Positions 17,139-25,935 of a stretch of 53,462 nucleotides of DNA are shown here, piece by piece. The stretch spans positions 1-53,462 of the forward strand of contig URXT01000013.1 in NCBI GenBank assembly GCA_900551915.1. The letters are read 5' to 3'. This stretch comes from an uncultured bacterium (lineage in GTDB: Bacteria; Cyanobacteriota; Vampirovibrionia; Gastranaerophilales; Gastranaerophilaceae). Numbering within the stretch: position 1 is the first letter of the stretch; each line of letters starts with the position of its first letter. The notes under the pieces are model-generated. The model was not told the origin of the DNA and searched no databases. It saw nothing but the letters and a program-made list of their open reading frames with translations. A program made the position numbers and the translations under genes.

Positions 17139-17180
17139 ATATAGACAGTAGCCATATGGCTAGTATCTTTTTGTCTATAT
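17139..17180. other. Nested palindromes between bioB and the small HTH gene
   Basis: The outer arms ATATAGACA (17139-17147) and TGTCTATAT (17172-17180) are perfectly complementary and enclose a perfect 14-bp palindrome, TAGCCATATGGCTA (17149-17162). There is no T-run, so it is not a standard terminator. It could be a transcript-end structure for bioB or a double operator, for instance for the HTH protein encoded 64 bp further on. Confidence 0.55.
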
Positions 17181-17243
17181 TTACAATATTATTAATTATA
17201 CTTGTATTAACATTAAAATATAAAAATAATAGGAGCAGTTTAC

Positions 17244-17414
17244 TTGTTTAAAAACATGAAAACCTCCCGATGCTATTATACTGCACAGGAGTCAAAGGTT
17301 TGCGAACTTTTGAGAAAGGACTATGACATTAAAGAGATAGCTGAAATTATGAAAATAAATCCTCATACTGTAAAATCTCATATATCAAAGATTAAAAGAA
17401 TGAATTTTAATTAA
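17244..17414 (+). CDS. 56-aa stand-alone LuxR/GerE-type HTH protein
   Basis: A small DNA-binding protein. From a TTG start with AGGAG eight bases upstream (ATG three codons later in frame), it encodes a compact LuxR-type helix-turn-helix: YTAQESKVCELLRKDYDIKEIA, then EIMKINPHTVKSHISKIKRM. The pattern Q-E-x-x-V...L...G/D-x-x-x-K-E-I-A...T-V-K-x-H is diagnostic of the family. There is no receiver or sensing domain; the protein is the HTH alone. It lies between bioB and ispF, downstream of nested palindromes that could be its binding site. Confidence 0.75.
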   Translation: MFKNMKTSRCYYTAQESKVCELLRKDYDIKEIAEIMKINPHTVKSHISKIKRMNFN

Positions 17415-17419
17415 TATCA

Positions 17420-17428
17420 TGTTATAAT
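17420..17428 (+). promoter_or_regulatory. Extended -10 promoter of ispF
   Basis: TGTTATAAT, an extended -10 element, lies 22 bp ahead of the ispF ATG. A CGGAG ribosome site follows. The same nonamer, or a one-base variant, occurs ahead of dnaK, tyrA and the 38381 gene. Confidence 0.5.
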
Positions 17429-17449
17429 CCGTAAAAAACGGAGAAAACT

Positions 17450-17932
17450 ATGTTTAGAATAGGCTTAGGTTATGACATTCATACACTTGTGTCAGGCCGC
17501 GATTTGATAATCGGCGGTGTCAAAATTTCGCATGAAAAAGGCTTGATGGGGCATTCTGATGCCGACGTATTAATTCATGCAATAATTGATGCACTGCTTG
17601 GAGCTCTGGCGCTGAGCGATATCGGAACTTTATTTCCGGATACAGATAAAAAATTTAAAGATGCCGACAGTACTTTGCTTTTGGCAAAAGTTTACGAGAA
17701 AGTTAAAGAGCGCGGATATAATATCGTCAATATTGACAGCAATATAATTGCTCAAGAACCTAAAATGATGCCTTATATCCCGAAAATGCGTGAAACTTTG
17801 GACAGAATTCTGAATATAGGGCAGCAAAATATAAGCATAAAAGCAAAAACAAACGAAAAAATGGATGCAGTCGGGCAAAAGCTTGCGATAGAAGCTCAAG
17901 CAGTTGTTCTTTTGAAGAATAACTGTCAATAA
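17450..17932 (+). CDS. ispF: 2-C-methyl-D-erythritol 2,4-cyclodiphosphate synthase
   Basis: A 160-aa enzyme of the MEP isoprenoid pathway. It forms the cyclic diphosphate from CDP-ME 2-phosphate. The metal ligands are in GYDIHTL (Asp8, His10) and the GHSDADVLIHAIIDALLGAL motif; DIGTLFPDTD and the C-terminal KAKTNEKMDAVG are also typical. Full length for the family (about 157). It is alone; ispD is not in the window. Confidence 0.95.
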   Translation: MFRIGLGYDIHTLVSGRDLIIGGVKISHEKGLMGHSDADVLIHAIIDALLGALALSDIGTLFPDTDKKFKDADSTLLLAKVYEKVKERGYNIVNIDSNIIAQEPKMMPYIPKMRETLDRILNIGQQNISIKAKTNEKMDAVGQKLAIEAQAVVLLKNNCQ

Positions 17933-17946
17933 CTTACAAATTTGAT

Positions 17947-18282
17947 TTATTCACCTTCACTCGACCACTTTTTCGGGTCAAAGCGAAGGTCTGTAACTTT
18001 TAACTTTAAGGATTCAAGATAAGGTTTGAATTTTACAAGCAGCTGCGTTTTTTTTAGCATTAATTCTTGTGCGACAATTCCGTTTTCGCACGCAATCACC
18101 ATAACTCCGCCTCCTAACATTGAGTAAGGTCGTGATTTCTGTGCAAATTTTGCACCGGCGATTTTTCCCCAAAACCTGTATAAATTATTTCTTGTTATTG
18201 CTTTTCTGATTTCTTTTTGGCCGAGCATTTTTTCAATAATGCTTTCTGTATCAACGAAATCAGTGTAAAGAATTTTCTTCAT
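17947..18282 (-). CDS. DciA-like (DUF721) protein
   Basis: A 111-aa basic protein of the DUF721/DciA family. The pattern LYRFWGKIAGAKFAQKSRPY, GGGVMVIACENGIVAQELMLKK and LKVTDLRFDP matches the family's W...G...A, L.V...S...Q.L and the closing strand. DciA proteins operate the replicative helicase in bacteria lacking DnaC/DnaI; that role is inferred here. The start at 18282 is chosen for its AAGGGAA ribosome site; a longer frame up to 18483 would overlap the divergent nrnA gene. It is convergent with ispF, 14 bp apart. Confidence 0.75.
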   Translation of the reverse strand: MKKILYTDFVDTESIIEKMLGQKEIRKAITRNNLYRFWGKIAGAKFAQKSRPYSMLGGGVMVIACENGIVAQELMLKKTQLLVKFKPYLESLKLKVTDLRFDPKKWSSEGE

Positions 18283-18364
18283 TAAATTTCCCTTAGGATT
18301 TCTCCGACCCGCGTGGATTTCTAAAACATTTTGTTCCTTAGCTTGTTTATGGTAACATATAGGA

Positions 18365-19330
18365 ATGGAAGGTTCACAACTAAATAATATCATAAAGTCT
18401 TCAAAAAATATACTTCTAATCTCCCATATCAACCCTGACGGTGATACATTGGGTTCAATCTGCGCAATGTACGGAGTTATCAAAGATAATTTTCATAAAG
18501 AATGCGAAATGCTCTGCGTTTCAAAAATTCCTAAGATTTATGAATATCTTCCAAATGTTTCAAAAATTAAAAAACTTGAAGACTTTGATACCTCGCGTGA
18601 ATTTGACCTTGTCATAAATGTTGATATTGCAGCAATCGACAGAGCCGGCGAGGCTAAAATCCTTTTTGACAAAGCAAAGTTCCGCGTAAATTTAGATCAT
18701 CACAAAACAAACAGAGGATATGCTGATTTAAATATCATAAATCCTGACGCGAGTTCAACAGGCGAACTTTTGTGCGAACTTTTTCAAGAACTCGGATGGA
18801 AAATTTCTCTTGGTACCGCAACCTGCCTTTATACAGCAATTTTGACTGATACCGGCTCTTTCAAATATGACAACACAACAGCAGCCGCATTAAAAGCTGC
18901 TGCTCAAATGGTTTCAATGGGCGTTCATCCGGCTGATATCTATAAAAAAGTTTACGAATCATCATCAAAAAATCATGTTTTGTTTCAGGCATACTGTATA
19001 AGCAAAGCTGAATTTTCATCAGATGACAAAATTGTTTATACAACAGTTTACAAAAAAGATATCGAAAAATTTAATGCCCCGGAAGACTGCACAGAAGGCC
19101 TTTGTGAAAAACTTCGTGCAATTGTAACAACCGAGGCCGCTTTTATAGTAAAAGAAATTAATCCTTCATTGCATAAGATTTCCATGCGCAGCAAAAATAT
19201 TGACGTTGCTGCAATTTGTGAAGTTTTCGGCGGCGGCGGTCATACGCTTGCGGCGGGGTGCGTAATTAAAGGAAGCATGAAGGATGCAGTCAAGAAAATT
19301 CTGGATGAAATCAGCAAAAGAAAGATTTAA
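18365..19330 (+). CDS. nrnA: DHH/DHHA1 phosphoesterase (NrnA-like)
   Basis: A 321-aa metal-dependent phosphoesterase. Motifs: HINPDGDTLGS (about residues 20-30), INVDIAAIDR, the DHH signature in LDHHKTN (about 117-120), TDTGSF, and the DHHA1 C-terminus with GGGGHTLAAGC. Known NrnA proteins degrade nano-RNA and/or dephosphorylate pAp; some relatives degrade cyclic dinucleotides. It is followed 3 bp later by the YihY-like gene and is probably cotranscribed with it. Confidence 0.85.
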   Translation: MEGSQLNNIIKSSKNILLISHINPDGDTLGSICAMYGVIKDNFHKECEMLCVSKIPKIYEYLPNVSKIKKLEDFDTSREFDLVINVDIAAIDRAGEAKILFDKAKFRVNLDHHKTNRGYADLNIINPDASSTGELLCELFQELGWKISLGTATCLYTAILTDTGSFKYDNTTAAALKAAAQMVSMGVHPADIYKKVYESSSKNHVLFQAYCISKAEFSSDDKIVYTTVYKKDIEKFNAPEDCTEGLCEKLRAIVTTEAAFIVKEINPSLHKISMRSKNIDVAAICEVFGGGGHTLAAGCVIKGSMKDAVKKILDEISKRKI

Positions 19331-19333
19331 GAT

Positions 19334-20233
19334 ATGTTTTTAAAACCTTTTATCAGAGGCGTAAAACGATTAATAATTTCTGTAATTAAAAACGATTTTT
19401 TCGGAATGGCGGCCGAAATGGGATTTATGATGGTAATCGGAATTTTCCCTTTTATGCTTTTTTTAATGGCTGTTTTCGGCTGGATGGGAAACAAATCTTA
19501 TATGGATCCTGTATTAATTTTTCTTTCTAATGTAATGCCGGAACAGTCAATGGATTTGATACTTACAGTGTTGTCAGAAGTTATGATATTTGAGCAGGGG
19601 CGGCTTATGGCAACAATCGGAATTGTGGTAACTCTTTTCCTTTCTACAAATGCGATTGCGGTTGTCTTAAAGGGATTAAACCGGGCTTATAAAGTTGAAG
19701 AAACAAGAAGTTTTATTTACACAAGAGTTCTATCTTTGATAATGGTTTTTGTAAATACAATGGTTATGTTTTTAACAATAAACCTTATTATCTTCGGAAA
19801 AGTTATAATCAATTTTTTAGTAAACCATCTTCATCTGTCAAATGGTGTGAGTATAACTTTGCTTACAATGCGTTGGCCGCTGGCGTTTCTGGCATTGTAT
19901 GTAATGGCTTTTTTAAGTTATTATATTTTGCCTGATTTGAGAGGAAATGAAAAATTCAAACGGGCAAGCGCGCTTCCCGGAACTTTCTTTTTCTGTTCCT
20001 TCTGGCTTCTGGGTTCGTGGGGGTTTTCTTTATATGTTAACAACCTGAAAACATACAATATGGTGTACGGAACAATTGGTGCATTTGCAGTTTTAATGGT
20101 TTGGCTTTATTACACATCAATTTTGATACTTATCGGAGGCGAAATTAATTCGCAGGTTTACAACCGTTTGTCTGCAAAGGCCGATGAGATTAAGGCTGAT
20201 TTTGCAAGATTAAAGTCCCCGAAAAAAGCTTAA
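19334..20233 (+). CDS. YihY/BrkB-family inner-membrane protein
   Basis: A 299-aa integral membrane protein with about six membrane segments. It shows the family pattern: DFFGMAAEMGFMMVIGIFPFMLFL near the N-terminus, GLNRAYKVEETRSF in the middle, and LPGTFFFCSFWLLGSWGFSLYV...VYGTIGAFAVLMVWLYYTSILILIGGEINS at the C-terminus. The family was once mis-called ribonuclease BN and its function is unsettled. It is translated with the nrnA-like gene and meets the 20244-20567 gene tail to tail. Confidence 0.88.
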   Translation: MFLKPFIRGVKRLIISVIKNDFFGMAAEMGFMMVIGIFPFMLFLMAVFGWMGNKSYMDPVLIFLSNVMPEQSMDLILTVLSEVMIFEQGRLMATIGIVVTLFLSTNAIAVVLKGLNRAYKVEETRSFIYTRVLSLIMVFVNTMVMFLTINLIIFGKVIINFLVNHLHLSNGVSITLLTMRWPLAFLALYVMAFLSYYILPDLRGNEKFKRASALPGTFFFCSFWLLGSWGFSLYVNNLKTYNMVYGTIGAFAVLMVWLYYTSILILIGGEINSQVYNRLSAKADEIKADFARLKSPKKA

Positions 20234-20243
20234 AATATCAGCT

Positions 20244-20567
20244 TTAATACTGAAAATATTTATCAAAATCCACATCATCAAAAGAGCAGAGTAATTTGAA
20301 AATTTCATCCTGCTCATCCATACGCTGAAATGAATAGTTATCAAACTTCCAGAGTTTCGGATTAATCCCTTTTACCTGGACAACACCGGCGTCTTTTAAA
20401 ATGGTAAGCTTTTTTTTGACAACTTCAAGCGGCAGTTCAACCATTTTTGCAAGTTCAACTGCGGTGATGCCTTCTTCTTTCGAGCCTTTTTCTGGTGTCA
20501 TAAACATCAGTTCAAGCCCGACTGAACGAAGGTCCTTATCTTCATTTTCAGGTAGATAATCGTACAT
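20244..20567 (-). CDS. Small winged-helix DNA-binding protein
   Basis: A 107-aa protein with a single winged HTH (GITAVELAKMVELPLEVVKKKLTILKDAGVVQVKG, about 33-70), then KLWKFDNYSFQ as the wing and an acidic tail (DDVDFDKYFQY). It has no sensor domain or metal-site cysteines. It lies downstream of tyrA on the same strand, 51 bp away. Regulatory role inferred; targets unknown. Confidence 0.7.
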   Translation of the reverse strand: MYDYLPENEDKDLRSVGLELMFMTPEKGSKEEGITAVELAKMVELPLEVVKKKLTILKDAGVVQVKGINPKLWKFDNYSFQRMDEQDEIFKLLCSFDDVDFDKYFQY

Positions 20568-20618
20568 AATTCTATTCTACCCGAAATAAAAGTTTTTTAT
20601 ATCATATTTTTGAAGTAA

Positions 20619-21380
20619 CTACTTTACAAACATTTTTTCGCGTTCTTGTTTTATTTGTTTAATTTTCTCCATATATCCATCGGACGTCAAATCTCCGACT
20701 GATTTATAGAGCTTTAAAATGGCATGCTCGATATTTTTGCTGTTCATCAAAACCATATCCTGTGCCATTTCAGTATTTGACATTGCAAGCCTTGTCATAT
20801 CGCGGAAGCCGCTTGCCGCAAGCTCCATTGCCAATTTGTTTTCGCTTGCCGCAGAAAATAAAGCCTGTGCAATTACCATTGGCATGTGAGAAATCATTGC
20901 AACAGCCGCGTCATGCTCTTGCGGAGTTGTTATAACCGGCATGGCTCCGAGTTTTTGAATAATTTTTGTGAAACTTTCAGGCACCCCGCCTTCCAAATAA
21001 GGGGTTAACGCCCACTTTGCACCCTCAAAAAGTTCTGGAAAAGAGGCTTCAAATCCCTGATGTTCTGTTCCTGCCATCGGATGTGACGGGATGAATTTGT
21101 AAGGCCGTTTTTTGTTACATACGAATTCTTTCAGGCTGCAAACATCTGTTACGATTGTTTGGGGGCTTAAATACTTTTCAAGTTCATCAAGAATTTCAAG
21201 TGTTTTATTCATTGCCGAACATACAAAAACAATTTCTCTGTCTTTCAAAACCTCATAATTTTGAAAGATTTTGTCGCCTCTCTGTGACCTTGAGACCCCG
21301 ATAACATCAAAGTTTTCAGCCATAAGCTTTTTAAAAATTGACCCGCCGATAAGTCCGAGTCCCACAACTCCGATTTTCAT
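20619..21380 (-). CDS. tyrA: Prephenate dehydrogenase
   Basis: A 253-aa NAD(P)-dependent enzyme of tyrosine synthesis. The Rossmann motif GVVGLGLIGGSIFK opens the protein. SHPMAGTEHQGFEAS carries the conserved His and the substrate loop, and ITTPQEHDAAVAMISHMPM and ASGFRDMTRLA complete the family pattern. There is no C-terminal ACT domain, so feedback control by that route is not expected. Arogenate could be the substrate instead, as in cyanobacterial TyrA. A TGTTATAAT box lies upstream on the same strand. Confidence 0.88.
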   Translation of the reverse strand: MKIGVVGLGLIGGSIFKKLMAENFDVIGVSRSQRGDKIFQNYEVLKDREIVFVCSAMNKTLEILDELEKYLSPQTIVTDVCSLKEFVCNKKRPYKFIPSHPMAGTEHQGFEASFPELFEGAKWALTPYLEGGVPESFTKIIQKLGAMPVITTPQEHDAAVAMISHMPMVIAQALFSAASENKLAMELAASGFRDMTRLAMSNTEMAQDMVLMNSKNIEHAILKLYKSVGDLTSDGYMEKIKQIKQEREKMFVK

Positions 21381-21416
21381 ATTTTTTAAACCTCGTAATT
21401 ATGATTTTTTATAAAA

Positions 21417-21425
21417 ATTATAACA
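21417..21425 (-). promoter_or_regulatory. Extended -10 element of tyrA
   Basis: On the minus strand the sequence is TGTTATAAT, 37 bp ahead of the tyrA ATG. It matches the extended -10 consensus. Confidence 0.45.
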
Positions 21426-21501
21426 TAGATTAAAAACACCTTAACATTTCACACTGAATAATTAATTTTTTGTTTATTTTTTAATACTTTCTTAAAAACG
21501 A

Positions 21502-21510
21502 TGTTATAAC
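21502..21510 (+). promoter_or_regulatory. Extended -10 element of dnaK
   Basis: TGTTATAAC lies about 50 bp ahead of the dnaK ATG, followed by an AAAAGGAGA ribosome site. No CIRCE inverted repeat (TTAGCACTC) is seen here, so HrcA control is not supported. Confidence 0.4.
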
Positions 21511-21553
21511 AATAATATAAAAAGTTATTAATAAATTTTGTAAAAGGAGATAA

Positions 21554-23398
<1,845 letters not shown>

Positions 23399-23611
23399 CA
23401 AAAATAGCAGATCATTCTGAGCCGTTTATAAATTTCTTCAGATATAATTCAAAGAATTTCAAAACGGCAAAGAATCTCTCTAAATTTCAAAAATATTCAG
23501 TTAATAATTCTCACAGCAAAAAAGAACAAGCCATTAGGCTTGTTCTTTTTCTTTCTGATAGTTTGATTGCGGCATTGTCGCCGAAAAATTTTGTGCAGAC
23601 TTATTACAATT
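23399..23611. other. Intergenic region between dnaK and the prepilin gene
   Basis: It holds the terminator at 23519-23550 and otherwise nothing I can support as a gene. Confidence 0.5.
23519..23550. terminator. Bidirectional Rho-independent terminator after dnaK
   Basis: A 14-bp perfect stem (GAACAAGCC/GGCTTGTTC extended by A/T pairs) with a four-base loop ATTA and T-runs on both strands. It lies between convergent dnaK and prepilin genes. Confidence 0.85.
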
Positions 23612-24407
23612 TTACTTCCAGACATCTTCCAGCATTTGCTTGCTGCTTTTACCGCCTTTTTCTGCCACTGTGCATACTCCGTTTGCATCAAGCCGTACAA
23701 GTTTTTCATCCCCACGCCATATCATAGGAAAAATGTCATATCCCCATTTGTTTGGTCTTTTATTTCCGTTAATGTCGACATATATCAAAGGTCCGTATTT
23801 TGAGTTGTTATACTTATACCAACCTATTATTGTTCCATCTTTTAAAACCCATGTTTCATCTTGATTTAGAATACTTTCTTCTGTGAAACCGGGACAATTT
23901 CGAAGTGTGCTTTCTATATCAGCGTCCGGATTATTTTCCAGTTGAACTGTGTCTATACCTTTGTATTTTGGGATACAGCCTTTTGAATACGCATTGTCTT
24001 CACATATAGAAATTGGATTTAGTAATTTTTTCAGATGTTCGCCCATAGCACGACAATCTCTTATTGTAACCTTAACAGTATCTTTTATGTAGTAACAATT
24101 GTAATAGCTTTCAGTATCAGCGTATATCCGCATTTGACCATTCTGTAATATGTTATAAACCTTTTTAAACTGTTGTTTTAAAATAAATTCATTGACTTTG
24201 TTTATAACTGTCGGCAAAGTCATTGCTGCAATAATTCCAATAATACCAAGTGTTATTAATACTTCAGCCAATGTGAAAGCGTTTTGTATAAAGTATAATT
24301 TATTTCGTTTGCACGAACAGGAATGCAGTAAAGATGAAATTTTTAAATTGGGGAATTTAGTCGAACAGCCCCCCCCCCCCTGGCTGAAAGTCAATGATAT
24401 CAAGCAT
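23612..24407 (-). CDS. Type IV prepilin-like protein with a frameshifting poly-G tract
   Basis: A prepilin: NAFTLAEVLITLGIIGIIAAMTLPT has the cleavage site before Phe, Glu at +5 and the hydrophobic spine of type IV pilins. The mature part would be about 221 aa with paired cysteines and a Lys/Trp-rich globular domain. The start is the odd part. The ATG at 24407 has an ideal ribosome site (AAGGAGAG) but, with the 12-G tract at 24369-24380, reads 16 codons into a stop. With 11 G (or 14) it joins the pilin frame, giving a 43-aa leader. In the sequence as given the pilin frame opens only at a TTG at 24403. I read this as a gene switched off by tract length, or a homopolymer error. Confidence 0.75.
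24369..24380. repeat. 12-bp homopolymer C tract (G on the coding strand)
   Basis: Twelve C in a row lie 27 coding bases after the ribosome-site-preceded ATG of the prepilin. It is the only long G/C homopolymer noticed in this AT-rich window. Such tracts slip during replication and act as on/off switches for surface genes in other bacteria. Confidence 0.9.
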
Positions 24408-24598
24408 TTTTAGGCTCTCCTTTTATTTAAATAATACTTAACGAAATTTATTTTATCATAAACTAAACTTTTATGCCAGTTTGATAATTATATTACGTAA
24501 TGTAACAAAAAATGGACATGCCGAAATTCCTTCTTCTGCAAATTTTTATATTAATTATAAATGGTTGCACTTTATCAGTCAGAAGAGAGGAGTCAGTT

Positions 24599-24790
24599 AT
24601 GACAAACATTAGCGCTATGAGATCTTTAGCAGAACTCAACAAACTTCAAGAAGCAAGAACTTCTGTAAATCAGCCGCAGCATGCTGAAAATAAATTTAAA
24701 TTTTCACTTTTCGGCTTCGGATTTGGGTCGCAAAACACCACTTTGGAAGAAATTCAGCCTGAAGAAAAAGGTTTTAACCATAAAGTGTGA
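24599..24790 (+). CDS. 63-aa small protein
   Basis: A 63-aa protein from an ATG with a strong GAGAGGAG ribosome site. A charged helix (RSLAELNKLQEAR) is followed by a polar stretch, a Phe/Gly-rich patch (FSLFGFGFGSQ) and an acidic tail. No known domain. A longer frame starting at 24512 would add a hydrophobic segment ending in NGC, but it lacks a ribosome site. It precedes the LysM-like gene by 72 bp. Confidence 0.55.
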   Translation: MTNISAMRSLAELNKLQEARTSVNQPQHAENKFKFSLFGFGFGSQNTTLEEIQPEEKGFNHKV

Positions 24791-24862
24791 TGATAATGTT
24801 ATATTCTTCTCTGACTGTGGCATATATAAATTAATTTCGTCTCAAATAGTTAAGGAGTATTT

Positions 24863-25168
24863 ATGGCAGATTTGAACAAAGAATCAAACGATGGCAAAAT
24901 TATTTTGTCCGAGCGCTATGAAACTTATGAACCCAAAAGCGGAGAATATTGGTACAGTATTGTTTCGGCAAAATATGGCGCAGACAGTGACGAAGCAAAA
25001 GAAATCGTTAAGGATTTAAAAGAATTCAACGGAATAAACACATTCTCGCTAATTGTGCAGCCGGATATTATGAAACTTCCTCAAACAATTACGCTTGGTG
25101 CAAAAGAATTTAAACTCGATTTTGAGAAAAAAGTAGATATTCGAAGTTTCAGATTAAGTGCAACATAA
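24863..25168 (+). CDS. LysM-like small protein
   Basis: A 101-aa protein. The segment KSGEYWYSIVSAKYG...LKEFNGINTFSLIVQPDIMKLP has the LysM pattern (G-x-x-W-x-S-I...N-x-I...L-x-x-P), with a longer than usual central helix. It has no signal peptide, so binding of peptidoglycan outside the cytoplasm would need another export route. The same fold also occurs in phage and secretion-system baseplate proteins. It is followed by a hairpin at 25181. Confidence 0.6.
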   Translation: MADLNKESNDGKIILSERYETYEPKSGEYWYSIVSAKYGADSDEAKEIVKDLKEFNGINTFSLIVQPDIMKLPQTITLGAKEFKLDFEKKVDIRSFRLSAT

Positions 25169-25180
25169 GTTCTAAGCTGG

Positions 25181-25212
25181 ATAAGCGTTAAACATGAAAG
25201 TTTAACGCTTAT
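25181..25212 (+). terminator. Perfect 13-bp hairpin after the LysM-like gene
   Basis: ATAAGCGTTAAAC and GTTTAACGCTTAT are perfectly paired with an ATGAAA loop, starting 13 bp after the stop. A short TGACTTTT follows, so it may be a weak terminator or an RNA-stabilising hairpin. It overlaps a TTG that would otherwise be a start for the next gene. Confidence 0.55.
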
Positions 25213-25247
25213 TGACTTTTGAAAAACAAAAGGCTATTCTTAATTAC

Positions 25248-25874
25248 ATGGCAAAATACACTTTTTATCCGCAAATAAAAACTTCATATTTATATACCAA
25301 AACGATTATGTATATTGCGATGGTCATATCTTTTGTTTATGGCTGGGTTGCTGTTGCTTTTTACCAGCAAAGCAATTTTCTTTTTCTGCCATTTTTTATG
25401 TTAATCCTATACGACATATTCCTCTATAAACCAATGCTTAAGTATTGGGATATGGGCGGCTTTAAAAAAATGGTTATTGATACAAATGCTAAAGTTGTAA
25501 TTTTTGATGACAGGGTTCGTTTAAATCTTGATAAAGTTGAGCGTGTAAGGATAGAGATGGAAGAACGTCCTACAATGTTTTGGTTTCCGTGTTTGTTTTC
25601 TCAGTATGTCAGGCTTGTCAACGCAGAACTTATGTTTAAGCTGGAAACAAAAACTAATACTGTAATTTATCTGCAATTTAAAAAAGACGTTAAAAAAATC
25701 TGCTCAATAATGCGTGATATGGGAAAGCCTTGCAGAATAATTCATGAAGAACTTCTTGAAGAAGGAATTCCGAATTATATTTGGTATTTGCTCGGGCTTT
25801 TGGGAATAGTCGGCGGATTCGGCTATTGCGTATTTGTCTTTTTCCAGAAACTTATCCACGGGTCGGGCTTTTAG
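25248..25874 (+). CDS. Three-segment membrane protein, possible PH-like domain
   Basis: A 208-aa protein of unknown function. Two membrane segments near the N-terminus (about 20-42 and 48-66) are followed by a cytoplasmic-type domain (75-175: KMVIDTNAKVVIFDDRVRLNLDKVERVRIEM), whose strand pattern recalls bacterial PH domains, and a C-terminal membrane segment (180-202). The ATG at 25248 is preferred over the TTG at 25212, which lies inside a hairpin. It is convergent with gatA. Confidence 0.65.
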   Translation: MAKYTFYPQIKTSYLYTKTIMYIAMVISFVYGWVAVAFYQQSNFLFLPFFMLILYDIFLYKPMLKYWDMGGFKKMVIDTNAKVVIFDDRVRLNLDKVERVRIEMEERPTMFWFPCLFSQYVRLVNAELMFKLETKTNTVIYLQFKKDVKKICSIMRDMGKPCRIIHEELLEEGIPNYIWYLLGLLGIVGGFGYCVFVFFQKLIHGSGF

Positions 25875-25885
25875 CTTTTAAAACA

Positions 25886-25911
25886 AAAAAGCAGCCGTTA
25901 AGCCGCTTTTT
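25886..25911. terminator. Terminator between the membrane protein and gatA
   Basis: AAAAAGCAGC and GCCGCTTTTT form a 10-bp stem. The one imperfect position is A/C on the plus strand but a G-U pair on the minus strand, so it works best for the minus-strand gatA transcript. Confidence 0.7.
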
Positions 25912-25935
25912 CGCTGGTTGTTATGGTATAAACTT

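Noticed and set aside
18283..18483. A longer N-terminus for the DciA-like protein
   Set aside because: The extra residues do not match the family, would overlap the divergent nrnA gene, and an internal ATG with AAGGGAA gives the right length.
24369..24380. Treating the 12-C tract simply as a sequencing error
   Set aside because: Not excluded, but the exact one-base restoration of a gene with an ideal ribosome site makes a real variable tract at least as likely, so it is kept as a finding.
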